A stretch of 64,000 nt of DNA from CAVYPR01 sp963770505 (GCA_963770505.1 CAVYPR010000003.1:62001-126000), one strand, 5' to 3'; counted from the first letter of the stretch, positions 18,352-27,596 are shown. Numbers and translations are program-made. The notes: a model not told the origin generated them from the sequence alone.

Positions 18352-18427
18352 GGGTGCTCCTCGCCGAGGTCGGCGGCGATCGTATCCGAGGCCCCGGCGT
18401 GTCCCGCGCCCACCGGCGGCCGCCGGC

Positions 18428-19546
18428 TCAGCGGGTGTCGGAGGCGGCCAGACGGTCGGCGCCGCGCTCGAGCCGGCGGAGCACCCGGTCGGCCTCGTCG
18501 ATGATGCGGTGGATCAGCTCCTGGCAACTGGGCAGGTCGTCGAGGAGGCCGGTCACCTGCCCCGAGGCCAGGGTGCCCCGGTCGACGTCGCCGCCGACCA
18601 GCCCCGCGCTGAGCAGCATCGGGGTGTTGGCGGCCATCAGCACCTGGCCCCATGAGAGGTCCTGGGACCGCCGCATGCTGAGCCCCTCCTTCACGATGTC
18701 GCGCCAGGGGGTGCCGGTGCTGCGCTGGAAGGCGAGGGAGAGGCGCAGCGAGCGGCGTAGCCGGCCCAGGCCGTGCTGGGAGTCGAGGGCCTCGGCCAGC
18801 TCGGTGCGCAGCACCCGCTGGGGGACGCCGTCGATGGCCGTGGTCACCAGGGTGTCGGTGACCGTCTTGTCCAGGTACACCTGCTTGATCGGGTCGGGGA
18901 CCGGGCTGTCGGAGGTGAGCAGGAACCGCGTGCCCATGGCCACGCCGGCGGCGCCGTAGGCGAGGGCGGCCACCAGCCCCCGGCCGTCGTAGAAGCCGCC
19001 CGCCGCCACCACGGGGATGTCCACGGCGTCGACCACCTGGGGGAGGAGGATGGTGGTGGGCACCGGGCCGGTGTGGCCCCCGCCCTCGCCCCCCTGCACC
19101 AGCACGGCGTCGACGCCCCAGGCCGCCACCTTCTCGGCGTGGCGCCGGGCGCCCACCGAGGGGACCACCACCACGCCCGCGCCCTTGAGCCTGTCGATGA
19201 CCTCGCGCTTGGGGGCCAGGGCGAACGAGGCCACCGGGACCTCCTCGCGGATCAGGAGGTCGGCCCGCTCGAGCGCGTCGGGGGCGTCGCCGCGCATGTT
19301 GACCCCGAAGGGCCGGTCGGTCAGCTCCTTGGTGCGGGTGACCGCCTCCGCCAGCTCGGCGAATTGCAGGGTGCCGCTGGTGAGGATGCCCAGGCCCCCG
19401 GCGTTCGAGGTGGCCGCCGTCAGCTCGGGGACGGCCACGAAGCCCATGCCGGTCTGGACGACCGGGTAGTCGACGCCGAAGAGGTCGCAGACCGCGGTGT
19501 GCAGCGCCGGGTGGGGCGCCCGGGGCCGGCGGGTGGGTTCGGTCAC
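18428..19546 (-). CDS. Nitronate monooxygenase / 2-nitropropane-dioxygenase-like FMN enzyme
   Basis: FMN-dependent TIM-barrel protein of 372 residues. Motifs in order are VVQTGMGFVAVPELTAATSNAGGLG, the GVNMRGDA strand, VQGGEGGGHTG with the catalytic His region of class I enzymes, and the phosphate loop VAAGGFYDGRGLVAALAYGA followed by GTRFLLT. Members oxidise alkyl nitronates; others in the fold reduce enoyl groups or quinones. GTG 19546 was chosen because GGAGGTGAG precedes it at good spacing; in-frame GTGs at 19558 and 19564 would lengthen it slightly. It diverges from the SDR gene. Confidence 0.83.
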   Translation of the reverse strand: MTEPTRRPRAPHPALHTAVCDLFGVDYPVVQTGMGFVAVPELTAATSNAGGLGILTSGTLQFAELAEAVTRTKELTDRPFGVNMRGDAPDALERADLLIREEVPVASFALAPKREVIDRLKGAGVVVVPSVGARRHAEKVAAWGVDAVLVQGGEGGGHTGPVPTTILLPQVVDAVDIPVVAAGGFYDGRGLVAALAYGAAGVAMGTRFLLTSDSPVPDPIKQVYLDKTVTDTLVTTAIDGVPQRVLRTELAEALDSQHGLGRLRRSLRLSLAFQRSTGTPWRDIVKEGLSMRRSQDLSWGQVLMAANTPMLLSAGLVGGDVDRGTLASGQVTGLLDDLPSCQELIHRIIDEADRVLRRLERGADRLAASDTR

Positions 19547-19660
19547 GCGGGCGCTCACCTCCACGCCCTTGGCGGGCAGCGGGACGGGCGGGTCGCGCCG
19601 TCCCGTCGACACGGTAGCAAGGGCCCGAACGTGGCCGTCGACGGATATGGTCTGGTTCCC

Positions 19661-20440
19661 GTGCCCGCCTCCCCGCCCCCCGCCCCGGCCGGCCACGGCC
19701 TGCTGGCCGGCCGGACCGTGCTGGTCACGGCGGCCGCCGGCACCGGCATCGGCTTCGCCACCGCCCAGCGCGCCATGGAGGAGGGGGCCACGGTGGTGCT
19801 GAGCGACGCCCACGAGCGGCGGCTGGCCGAGGCGGCCGAACAGCTGTCCGGCCCGGGACCGGCCCCGTTGGCCGTGCCCTGCGACGTGACCGACGAACGC
19901 CAGGTCCAGGCGCTCTTCGCCGCCGCGGTCGAGCGCCATGGCGGCCTCGACGTGGTCGTGTGCAACGCCGGGCTGGGGGGCACGGCCGAGGTGGCCGAGA
20001 TGACCGACGAGCAGTGGGCCAAGGTGCTCGACGTGACGCTCACCGGCACCTTCCGCTGCAACCGCGCCGCCGTGCGCCACCTCTACCCCCGGGGCCGCGG
20101 GGTGATCGTGAACAACGCCTCGGTGCTCGGCTGGCGCGCCCAGGCCGGCCAGGGCCACTACGCCGCGGCCAAGGCGGGGGTCATGGCCCTCACCCGCTGC
20201 CTGGCGGTGGAGGCGGCACCCCACGGGGTCCGGGTCAACGCCGTGGCCCCCAGCCTGGCCATGCACCCCTTCCTGGCCAAGGTCACCACCGACGAGCTGC
20301 TGGCCGAGCTCACCGCCCGCGAGGCCTTCGGCCGGGCGGCGGAGCCGTGGGAGGTGGCCAACGTCATCGTCTTTCTGGCCAGCGAGTACTCGAGCTACAT
20401 GACCGGCGAGGTGGTGAGCGTCTCGAGCCAGCGGGCCTGA
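19661..20440 (+). CDS. Short-chain dehydrogenase/reductase
   Basis: Classical SDR of 259 residues: cofactor loop TAAAGTGIG, acidic residue after beta2 (LSDAHERR, favouring NAD), CNAGLGG, catalytic Ser in NNASVLGW and Tyr-x3-Lys in YAAAKAG. The C-terminus ends MTGEVVSVSSQRA. Start GTG 19661 leaves a TATGGT box at 19646-19651 as a possible leaderless -10; an in-frame GTG at 19631 is the alternative. Substrate unknown. The gene is divergent from the nitronate monooxygenase and convergent with the F420-type enzyme. Confidence 0.85.
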   Translation: MPASPPPAPAGHGLLAGRTVLVTAAAGTGIGFATAQRAMEEGATVVLSDAHERRLAEAAEQLSGPGPAPLAVPCDVTDERQVQALFAAAVERHGGLDVVVCNAGLGGTAEVAEMTDEQWAKVLDVTLTGTFRCNRAAVRHLYPRGRGVIVNNASVLGWRAQAGQGHYAAAKAGVMALTRCLAVEAAPHGVRVNAVAPSLAMHPFLAKVTTDELLAELTAREAFGRAAEPWEVANVIVFLASEYSSYMTGEVVSVSSQRA

Positions 20441-20452
20441 GGGCGCTCAGGC
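20435..20452. terminator. Candidate bidirectional hairpin between convergent genes
   Basis: GCCTGAG and CTCAGGC form a perfect 7-bp stem with a GGCG loop. Both stop codons, of the SDR on the plus strand and the F420-type gene on the minus strand, lie inside the stem. There is no T-run. Confidence 0.35.
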
Positions 20453-21322
20453 GACGCGCTCGGCCAGGCGCGCCAGGAACTCCAGGCTCCGGGCCAGCCG
20501 GCCGGCGTCGTCGGCCGGGACCCCGACCGAGAGCCGGTGCACGCCGCAGGCCGCGTAGCGGCGGGCCCGCTCGCCCAGGACGCCCGCTTGCGCCGCGTCC
20601 TCGGCGTACCACGGGGTGCCGGGACGCTGGCCCTCCATCTCCACCGCCGTCACCGGGGGCGGCGCCCCGCCGGCGCGCGCCGCCAGGCGGGCCACCTGGC
20701 CGGGCAGGTCGTCGGAGCCCAGCGGGTACCACCCGTCGGCCAGGGCCACGACGTCGTCGAAGGTGGCGTCGGTCGCCGCCGCGCCGAGGAGGACCGGCGG
20801 GTGGGGGTCCTGCACCGGCTTGGGGAACGACCAGCTCTCGGTGAAGTCCACCCATCGGCCGTGGCACTCCACCGTCTCCTCGGTCCACAGCCTGCGGACG
20901 GCCGCCAGCTTCTCGCGGAACACCTGGCGCCGCAGCGAGGGGTCGACCCCGTTGTTGGCCATCTCCAGCGGGTTCCAGCCGTAGCCGACGCCGACCTCGA
21001 CCCGCCCGCCCGACACGACGTCGAGGCTGGCCACCGACTTGGCCAGCTCCAGCGGGTTGCGCTCGGCCACCAGCACCACCCCGGTCCCGATGCGGACCCG
21101 CTCGGTCACCGCCGCCGCCACGGCCAGCTGCACGAACGGGTCGAGGAACCGCTTGTAGAACTCGGGCACGCCCGTGGGGTGCCCCGGGTGCACGGTGGCG
21201 ACGGGGATGTGGGTGTGCTCGCCGATGAAGAGGGCGTCGAGCCCGTGGCCCTCGACCATCGGGGCGACCGTGGCCATGGCCAGGGTGTCGTCGCCCAGCA
21301 CGAGGTTGGCGCCGATCAGCAT
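20447..21322 (-). CDS. LLM-class (luciferase-like) F420-dependent oxidoreductase
   Basis: TIM-barrel protein of 291 residues. Signatures are ALFIGEHTHIPV near the N-terminus, RIGTGVVLVAERNPLELAKSVASLD, and the GRVEVGVGYGWNPLEM block of F420-dependent luciferase-like enzymes. These use reduced F420 or FMN for hydride transfer or oxygenation; the subgroup common in actinobacteria is mostly uncharacterised. ATG 21322 lies 8 bases after a TAGGGT box (minus strand, 21331-21336), suggesting a leaderless transcript. The acyl-CoA ligase at 21370 is divergent. Confidence 0.85.
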   Translation of the reverse strand: MLIGANLVLGDDTLAMATVAPMVEGHGLDALFIGEHTHIPVATVHPGHPTGVPEFYKRFLDPFVQLAVAAAVTERVRIGTGVVLVAERNPLELAKSVASLDVVSGGRVEVGVGYGWNPLEMANNGVDPSLRRQVFREKLAAVRRLWTEETVECHGRWVDFTESWSFPKPVQDPHPPVLLGAAATDATFDDVVALADGWYPLGSDDLPGQVARLAARAGGAPPPVTAVEMEGQRPGTPWYAEDAAQAGVLGERARRYAACGVHRLSVGVPADDAGRLARSLEFLARLAERVA

Positions 21323-21330
21323 CGGCGGCG

Positions 21331-21363
21331 ACCCTACTGGGGGGCGGGCCAGCTGGGTAGCCT
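21331..21363. promoter_or_regulatory. Divergent leaderless-type -10 boxes
   Basis: The 47-base space between two divergent start codons holds TAGGGT on the minus strand (21331-21336, 8 bases from ATG 21322) and TAGCCT on the plus strand (21358-21363, 6 bases from GTG 21370). Neither gene has a Shine-Dalgarno sequence. Confidence 0.5.
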
Positions 21364-21369
21364 CGGACC

Positions 21370-22908
21370 GTGGTGACCCGTCCCGCCCCTGCCGCGCCCG
21401 ACCACGCCGCCCCGCCGCAGGACGCGGTCACGCTGCTTGGCCAAACGGCGCGCCGCCACCCCGACGCCGAGGCCTTCGTCGAGGCCTCGGGCGAGCGCAT
21501 CACCTTCGCCCAGTGGGACGCCGCCGCCGACGGCGTGGCCGCGGCCCTGGCCGAGCGCGGGGTGGTGGCCGGCGACGTGGTCTGCCTGCTCCTGGCGTCC
21601 TCGATCCGCTACATGGTCTGCTACCAGGCCGCCATGCGCCTCGGCGCCGTCACCAGCGGGGTGAACCTGCGGCTGGGGCCCACCGAGACCACCTACATCC
21701 TCGAGCGGTCGACCCCGAGGGTGACGGTGGTGGAGGACACCGCCGCCGCCGGCCTTCCCCCCTCGGCCGGCGGGGTGGTCGGGTGGGGGGAGCTCGAGGG
21801 ATGGACCGCCTCGCCGCCGCCGCCGCTGGCCGCCCTCGGCCCGGGCTCGCCGGTGGCCATCTGCTGGACCGGCGGCACCACCGGGAGGCCCAAGGGCGTC
21901 CTCTTCGACCAGGCCAACCTGGCCGCGGTGGCCGAGGCCTCGGGCGTCCTCTCGGCGCCCTTCGACCGCCGGCTCTCTCCGCTGCCCTTCGCCCACGTGG
22001 GCACCATGACCAGGGCCTTCGACGAGATCGGCCGCGTGATCACCACCGTCATCACCCCGGCCCGCTGGACGGCGGCCGAGGCGCTGCGCCTCCTCGGAAC
22101 CGAGGGCGTCACCGTGGCCCAGGGGGTCCCCACGCAGTGGGAGCTCGTGCTGCGCGACCCCTCGCTGGGCTCGACCGACCTCTCGAGCCTGCGGCTGGCC
22201 GCCTCGGGCGCCAGCCGCGTCCCCCCCGACCTGCTCCGTCGGATGCGCCAGGCCCTCGGGGTCCCCGTCGTCAACCGCTACGCCTCGACCGAGGCGGCCA
22301 TCATCTGCGGCACCCGGCCCGACGACCCCGACGACGTCGTCACCGAGACCCTGGGGCGGCCCGAGCCCTCGGTGGAGCTGCGCGTCGCCGACGGCGAGGG
22401 CCGGGCCGTCGCGCCCGGGGAGGTCGGGAGGGTCCAGGTCCGCTCGGGCGCGGTGATGCGGGGCTACTGGCGCGACCCCGAGGCCACCGCCGAGGTGCTC
22501 GACGCCGAGGGATGGCTCACGGTCGGCGACCTGGGCACGCTGGGGACCGACGGCAACCTGCGCTTCATGGGCCGGATGGGCGACTCCTACCTCCGGGGCG
22601 CCTACAACGTGTACCCGGTGGAGGTCGAGCGCGAGCTGGCCGAGCACCCGCGGGTGGCCCAGGTGGCGGTGGTGGCCGCCCCCGACCCGGTGCTGGGCGA
22701 GATCGGGGTCGCCTACGTCGTGGCCGACGGGGAGGTCGGGGCGGCCGAGCTGGCCGGCTGGGTCGGCGCACGGCTGGCCGACTTCAAGCGGCCCGACCAC
22801 GTCGTGTTCGTCGACGAGTTCCCGCTCACCGCCCTGGGCAAGGTGGACCGGCGGTGGCTGGCCGCCGACGCCGCCGAGCGGCTGGGGGCCGGCGGCCGCG
22901 ACCGCTGA
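21370..22908 (+). CDS. AMP-forming fatty-acid/aryl acid CoA ligase
   Basis: ANL-superfamily adenylating enzyme of 512 residues. The P-loop is WTGGTTGRPKG, the adenine-binding motif is NRYASTEAA, the GWLTVGDLGTL hinge region has the ribose-binding Asp, and the catalytic Lys is in PLTALGKVDRR near the C-terminus. It activates a carboxylic acid to acyl-AMP and then acyl-CoA. The acid is unknown. Two GTG codons lie together at 21370 and 21373, and the nearby TAGCCT box supports leaderless translation from the first. The questin-oxidase-like gene follows after about 40 bases. Confidence 0.87.
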   Translation: MVTRPAPAAPDHAAPPQDAVTLLGQTARRHPDAEAFVEASGERITFAQWDAAADGVAAALAERGVVAGDVVCLLLASSIRYMVCYQAAMRLGAVTSGVNLRLGPTETTYILERSTPRVTVVEDTAAAGLPPSAGGVVGWGELEGWTASPPPPLAALGPGSPVAICWTGGTTGRPKGVLFDQANLAAVAEASGVLSAPFDRRLSPLPFAHVGTMTRAFDEIGRVITTVITPARWTAAEALRLLGTEGVTVAQGVPTQWELVLRDPSLGSTDLSSLRLAASGASRVPPDLLRRMRQALGVPVVNRYASTEAAIICGTRPDDPDDVVTETLGRPEPSVELRVADGEGRAVAPGEVGRVQVRSGAVMRGYWRDPEATAEVLDAEGWLTVGDLGTLGTDGNLRFMGRMGDSYLRGAYNVYPVEVERELAEHPRVAQVAVVAAPDPVLGEIGVAYVVADGEVGAAELAGWVGARLADFKRPDHVVFVDEFPLTALGKVDRRWLAADAAERLGAGGRDR

Positions 22909-22934
22909 CGGTCGCCACCGGGGCCGCGGGCCGC

Positions 22935-22940
22935 CATACT
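22935..22940 (+). promoter_or_regulatory. Leaderless-type -10 box (CATACT)
   Basis: CATACT lies 7 bases before GTG 22948, and no Shine-Dalgarno sequence is present, so the questin-oxidase-like gene probably has its own leaderless promoter. Confidence 0.4.
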
Positions 22941-22947
22941 TGCGCCG

Positions 22948-24027
22948 GTGGACGACGGCGTGCTCGACGAGGCGTTGACGGCGCTGGCGGGCTTCGCCCC
23001 CGAGTACGGCGCCGGCTTCTCCAACCACGGCCCCATGGCCGCCGAGGCCCTGGTGCGGCTCGGCCGCGGCCACGACGTCGCCCGGTTCGTCGCCGCCTAC
23101 CGCCGCCGCCTCGAGCCCGCACCGGGCCCCGGGCGGGTCCCGGGGGCCGACGAGCTCGAGGGGGCGCTCGGCCGGCCCGACCGCTGGGCCGACTGGCTGG
23201 CCCTTTTCGACCAGGAGCTGGACGAGCGGCCGGCGGCGTCGGTGGTGGCCGAGTGGGTGCCCCGACTGGCCCCGGGCACCGTCGGCGCGGCCACGCACGG
23301 CCTCATCCGCACGGCCCACGCCCTGCGCTCGCTGCTGACACCCGAGGGGGCCGCCGCCCCGGGCGGCGCCGAGGCGGGACCGCTCCGCCGCCACGAGATG
23401 GCCGAGGGGTTGGCCTACTGGGCGGCCACCTACCGAGAGCTCCCCGGACCCCCGATCCTGGTGGGCCGGGACGGGGTGGGCGCGGCGGTCGCCCGGCTGC
23501 CGACGCTGCCCGAGGAGGCCCCCGAGGAGCGCTTCATCACCGAACGGGTCGTGCACCTCGACATGGTGGCCGCGCCGTTCGAGCAGGGGGTGGCCTCGCT
23601 GGCGGCCCCGCGCGACCTCCACGCCACCCTGGCCGCCCTGGCCGCGCAGGGCGCGGCAGCCTACGTGGCCAACGCCGGAGGCGGCCACGAGGTCGCCCTG
23701 GTCCACGCCGTGACCGCACCCATGGCCCTCGACCTGCTGCTCCCGGTGCTCCACCCCGGCGACCGGCCGGTGGCCTTCGCCTACGGCTGGCAGGCGGTGG
23801 CCGCCCTGCACACCGCCTACGCCACCGTGCGCGCCCGGCCCGGCGAGCACCAACCCGAGGAGGCGCCGCCCGACGCCGCCCAGCTCGCCGCGGCGGTGGT
23901 CGACAGCGGCGACGAGCACGCCATCAAGCTGGCCGAGGCGGCGCTGCGGGTCCACCTCGACACCGGCGACCTGACGCCGCTCGAGGCGGCGGCCGACGCC
24001 GCCGTGCGGCTGCACCGAGCGCGCTAG
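22948..24027 (+). CDS. Questin-oxidase-like (DUF4243) protein
   Basis: Protein of 359 residues matching the questin oxidase-like family by pattern: GFSNHGPMAAEALVRLG at the N-terminus, LDQELDERP-type segments, FEQGVASL, and VALVHAVTAPMAL followed by FAYGWQAVAALHTAY, with histidines at the conserved places. In fungi the family includes a Baeyer-Villiger-type enzyme that opens the anthraquinone questin, with NADPH but no recognised flavin domain. Bacterial members are mostly uncharacterised. No polyketide genes are nearby, so a different ketone or aromatic substrate is likely. Confidence 0.68.
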   Translation: MDDGVLDEALTALAGFAPEYGAGFSNHGPMAAEALVRLGRGHDVARFVAAYRRRLEPAPGPGRVPGADELEGALGRPDRWADWLALFDQELDERPAASVVAEWVPRLAPGTVGAATHGLIRTAHALRSLLTPEGAAAPGGAEAGPLRRHEMAEGLAYWAATYRELPGPPILVGRDGVGAAVARLPTLPEEAPEERFITERVVHLDMVAAPFEQGVASLAAPRDLHATLAALAAQGAAAYVANAGGGHEVALVHAVTAPMALDLLLPVLHPGDRPVAFAYGWQAVAALHTAYATVRARPGEHQPEEAPPDAAQLAAAVVDSGDEHAIKLAEAALRVHLDTGDLTPLEAAADAAVRLHRAR

Positions 24028-24043
24028 CCGGCCCGACGGCGGT

Positions 24044-25105
24044 TCAGCGGACCAGGCCGCGCCCGGTGATGAGCGGCAGGTCGAGGGCGGTGACCAGCCC
24101 CGGCTGGGCGGCCACCACGGCGGGGACGGCGGTCACGAGCCGCATGGCGGTGGCCTTCAGGTTGGCGGTGTTGTGGTCCCCGTCGGAGGCCAGTCCGTGG
24201 AGGTCGAGGGTGAAGTTCGGCTCGCCCGAGACCACCACGCGGTAGCAGCCCTGCCCCGTGGGCTGCGGCCACTGCGGGGCCAGGTCGTCGTCGAGGCGGG
24301 TGACGTGCTCGAGGACGACGACCGGGCGGCCGCCGCGCAGCCCGCGCACCTCGAAGTGCAGCCCGGCCACGGTGCCGGCGGGCACCGGCCCGGCGTCGAC
24401 CTGGAGGTCCCGCGGGGCCGCGACGCGCTCGTGCCACTCCTCGATCCCGTCGAGCTCGATCCCGAGCCCCGCCGCCAGCTGGCGGACCACGCTGCCCCAG
24501 GCCAGGGTGAGGACCCCCGGCTGGAGGAGCATGGGCAGCTCGTCCATGGGGCCGGCGAAGCCCATGATGTCGAAGAGCACCATCGGCTGGTTGTAGGTGG
24601 CGTAGTTGAGCACCTCCATACAGCGCACCTCGTCGATCCGCTCGCACACCCCGGTCAGCACCAGGGGGAGCGTGTCGTTGGCGAACCCCGGGTCGACCCC
24701 GTTCACGAAGATGGAGGCACCGCCCTCCGCCGCCGCCCGCAGCACCGGCTCGGCCATCGGGTCGCCCTCGGCCGGGTACTGCAGGAAGACCGGCCCGCTG
24801 GAGACCACGTTGACGCCGGCGCGCAGGAACCCGGCCAGGTCGGCCAGGGCCTCGGTCAGCCGGTTGTCGGCCATGGCCGAGTGGACGATGCAGTCGGGCC
24901 GCAGGGCCAAGAGCGCGGCGGCGTCGCCGGTGGCGGCCACCCCCAGCGTGCGCCCCAGGCCGGCCAGCTCGCCGGCGTCCCTCCCCACCTTGTCGGGGTT
25001 CGAGACGAACAGCCCCACCAGCTCGAGGTCGGGATGGGCGTCGATCCCGGCCAGCGCGTGCCGGCCGACGTTCCCGGTGCTCCAGGCCACCACCCGGTGG
25101 GTCAC
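24044..25105 (-). CDS. Dihydrodipicolinate-reductase-like NAD(P)-binding protein
   Basis: Protein of 353 residues. The N-terminal Rossmann motif is unusual: VVAWSTGNVGRHAL, which resembles 2,4-diaminopentanoate dehydrogenase and related DapB-like proteins found widely in actinobacteria. The central GVDPGFANDTLPLVL motif is typical of this group, and the C-terminal half is an alpha/beta domain. True DapB catalytic KKH-type motifs are absent. It starts at GTG 25105, downstream of an SDR on the same strand (43-base gap), and may share its transcript. The physiological substrate is unknown. Confidence 0.72.
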   Translation of the reverse strand: MTHRVVAWSTGNVGRHALAGIDAHPDLELVGLFVSNPDKVGRDAGELAGLGRTLGVAATGDAAALLALRPDCIVHSAMADNRLTEALADLAGFLRAGVNVVSSGPVFLQYPAEGDPMAEPVLRAAAEGGASIFVNGVDPGFANDTLPLVLTGVCERIDEVRCMEVLNYATYNQPMVLFDIMGFAGPMDELPMLLQPGVLTLAWGSVVRQLAAGLGIELDGIEEWHERVAAPRDLQVDAGPVPAGTVAGLHFEVRGLRGGRPVVVLEHVTRLDDDLAPQWPQPTGQGCYRVVVSGEPNFTLDLHGLASDGDHNTANLKATAMRLVTAVPAVVAAQPGLVTALDLPLITGRGLVR

Positions 25106-25148
25106 GGCGTCCTCCTCTGCTCGGCCCGACCGAGCCCGCCCACGGCGG

Positions 25149-25937
25149 TCACAGGTCGGGCAGCCCCATGTCGAGGTTGGGGACCTCGAGTCCCCCGTCG
25201 GCCTCCAGCACCTTGCCGGTCACGTAGGAGGCGGCCGGCGAGGCCAGGAAGAGCACGGCCGCGGCGATCTCCGACGGGTCGGCGATGCGCTTCATGGGCG
25301 TCGCCTCCTCCATGGCCGTCCGCAGCTCGTCGCTGTCGAGGACGAGCTCCAGGGCCGAGGTGGCGGTCGAGCCGACGGCCACGGCGTTCACGCGGATGCG
25401 CGGGGCCAGGTCCCGGGCGGCCAGCCGGGTGTAGTGGGCCAGCGCCGCCTTGGCCGTGCCGTAGGCGAGGTAGCCCCGGCCCGTGGCCCGGCCCATGGTC
25501 GACGAGATGTTGACCACGGCGCCGCCCCCGCCCTCGAGCATGACCGGCGTGGCCGCCCGCACCAGGGCGTGGGCCGTGGACACGTTGAAGTGGAAGGCCC
25601 GCTCCAGGTAGCCGGCCGAGGTGTCGAGCAGCGGTCTCGGCATCGCCCCCCCGAGGTTGTTCACCACCACGTCGAGGCGGCCGAGCTCGTCGCGGGCCGT
25701 GGCCGCCAGGGCGGCCACCGCCTCGAGGTCGTTGAGGTCGGCCGCCACCACCACGGCCCGACGCCCCGCCGACGCCACCCGGCCGGCCACCTCTCGCAGC
25801 TGCTCCTCGGTGCGGGCCGCCACCACCACGTCGGCGCCGGCCTCGGCCAGGGCGACGGCCGTGGCGGCGCCGATGCCCCGCCCGGCGCCGGTCACCACGG
25901 CCACCGCGTCGGTGAGCCGGAAGCGGTCGAGGATCAT
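25149..25937 (-). CDS. Short-chain dehydrogenase/reductase
   Basis: Classical SDR of 262 residues with TGAGRGIG, VAARTEEQL after beta2 (Arg favours NADP), NNLGG, catalytic Ser in NISSTMG and Tyr/Lys in YGTAKAAL. The C-terminal part holds ASYVTGKVLEADGG. ATG 25937 was chosen; the frame extends further upstream without support. A TACGCT box about 50 bases upstream may be its promoter, divergent from the NCS1 permease. Substrate unknown. Confidence 0.85.
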   Translation of the reverse strand: MILDRFRLTDAVAVVTGAGRGIGAATAVALAEAGADVVVAARTEEQLREVAGRVASAGRRAVVVAADLNDLEAVAALAATARDELGRLDVVVNNLGGAMPRPLLDTSAGYLERAFHFNVSTAHALVRAATPVMLEGGGGAVVNISSTMGRATGRGYLAYGTAKAALAHYTRLAARDLAPRIRVNAVAVGSTATSALELVLDSDELRTAMEEATPMKRIADPSEIAAAVLFLASPAASYVTGKVLEADGGLEVPNLDMGLPDL

Positions 25938-26133
25938 CTGCGCCCCCCAGGTCCCGGGCGACTGGCCAGCCGCACCGCCGGGGGAGCGTAGCGCCGCAGG
26001 CGACCGGGGAGGCCGAGCCCGCCCCCGGGGAGGGCCGGGGTGCTTGACGGCCCGCGGCGCGGCGGGTGACTCTGTGGGCGGCCCGGGTCGGTGCGGCCGC
26101 TGGGAGCGGGACGGCGAGGGAGGGGGAGCGACC

Positions 26134-27585
26134 ATGGCCACGACCGAGGCGGTGAGCCGGTCGGCCCCGAGCGGGACAGCCGACGAGCTCTTCGTCATCG
26201 AGCAGCGCGGGATCGAGTACGTCCCCGAGTCCGAGCGGTGGTCCAAGCCCCGCAGCCTCTTCGGCATGTGGGCCGGGGCGCTCACCAACTTCGAGATCTT
26301 CGTCTACGGGGCCGTGCTCATGGCCTTCTTCGGGGTGAGCTTCGCCCAGGCCGTGGTGATCATCGTGGTGGGGAACCTCTCCTACCTCCTGGTGGGCCTC
26401 ACCTCGCTCCAGGGCCCCGACGCCGGCACGACCACCTTCATCGTGAACCGGGCCCCGTTCGGCCAGAACGGCAACCGCCTGGTCGCCCTGTTCAACTGGC
26501 TCACCCAGGTGGGGTTCGAGGCCGAGGGCCTGGCCCTGGTGGTGCTGGCCGGCATCGCCCTCACGGCCAAGGCCGGGTTCCACGCCGGCACGACCTGGAA
26601 GATCCTCCTCATCGTGGCGGCGGCCGGCATCCAGCTGGTCCTCCCGCTCTTCGGCCACGGCACCATCCTGCGCACGCTGCGGTGGCTGGCGGCGCCCTTC
26701 GCCGCCCTCTTCGTCGTCCTGGCCGTCCTCACCCTGGGCAAGCTCGACGTGCACAGCGTCCACCACGGGGCCGGCTGGGCGTCGTGGATGGCCGCCCTGG
26801 CCTTCATCATCGTCACCTCGGGCCTCGGCTGGACCGAGAATGGCAACGACTACTCGCGCTACGTCCCCCGCCAGGCCGACAAGCGGGCCATCGTCGGCTG
26901 GGTGTTCGCCGGCACGTTCATCCCCTCGGTGCTCCTCATGTTCCTGGGGGCGGCCGTCGGGACCTACGTGCCGTCGGAGGGCGGCAACCCCATCACCACA
27001 CTGCCCCACGTCTTCTCGGGGTGGTTCCTGGTCCCGTTCCTGGTCGTGGCGGTCATGCAGCTGTTCGCCATCAACAGCCTCGACCTCTACTCCTCGGGGG
27101 TGACCCTCCAGGCCCTCGGGCTGCGCCTCAAGCGCTGGCAGGCCGTCCTGGTCGACACCGTGGTGGCCGGGGGCCTGACCGCCTACGCCATCTTCTCCTC
27201 GTCGTTCAACACGCTGCTCAGCGACTTCGTGGCCTGCGTCATCGTCTGGATCGCCCCCTGGACCGCCATCTTCTTGGTCGACTGGGTGCTCCGGCGCTAC
27301 CGCTACGTGCCGGGCGACCTCCAGCGCGAGCGCGGGGGCCTGTACTGGCGCAACGGCGGCGTGCACTGGCCGGCCGTCGTGGCCCAGGTCGTCGGCATGT
27401 TCGCCGCCCTCATGGGGCTGAGCCAGTCCTTCTACGAGGGGCTGCTCTCCTCGCACACCGGCGGAGCCGACTTCAGCGTCTTCCTCGGCCTCGGGGTGGG
27501 GGGGCTGGTCTACCTGCTCCTGGCCGGCCGCAAGGTGCGGCGGGAGGCCGTCGTGCAGGGCGAGCTCCTGGCCGGCCAGGGCTAA
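26134..27585 (+). CDS. NCS1-family nucleobase/cytosine-type permease
   Basis: Integral membrane protein of 483 residues with about 12 helices. Family cues are the N-terminal IEYVPESERWSKPRSLFGMWAGALTN segment, helix 1 to 3 spacing, and the ENGNDYSRYVP motif of the cytosine/purine-uracil-allantoin permeases. NCS1 members carry nucleobases, hydantoins, allantoin or thiamine by proton or sodium symport. A strong GAGGGAGGGGGAG precedes ATG 26134. No purine genes lie beside it, so the substrate is open. Confidence 0.86.
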   Translation: MATTEAVSRSAPSGTADELFVIEQRGIEYVPESERWSKPRSLFGMWAGALTNFEIFVYGAVLMAFFGVSFAQAVVIIVVGNLSYLLVGLTSLQGPDAGTTTFIVNRAPFGQNGNRLVALFNWLTQVGFEAEGLALVVLAGIALTAKAGFHAGTTWKILLIVAAAGIQLVLPLFGHGTILRTLRWLAAPFAALFVVLAVLTLGKLDVHSVHHGAGWASWMAALAFIIVTSGLGWTENGNDYSRYVPRQADKRAIVGWVFAGTFIPSVLLMFLGAAVGTYVPSEGGNPITTLPHVFSGWFLVPFLVVAVMQLFAINSLDLYSSGVTLQALGLRLKRWQAVLVDTVVAGGLTAYAIFSSSFNTLLSDFVACVIVWIAPWTAIFLVDWVLRRYRYVPGDLQRERGGLYWRNGGVHWPAVVAQVVGMFAALMGLSQSFYEGLLSSHTGGADFSVFLGLGVGGLVYLLLAGRKVRREAVVQGELLAGQG

Positions 27586-27588
27586 CGT
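27583..27588 (+). promoter_or_regulatory. Leaderless-type -10 box (TAACGT)
   Basis: TAACGT begins with the stop codon of the NCS1 permease and ends 8 bases before ATG 27597. No Shine-Dalgarno is present, so the methyltransferase may have its own leaderless transcript. Confidence 0.4.
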
Positions 27589-27596
27589 CGGCCGAG

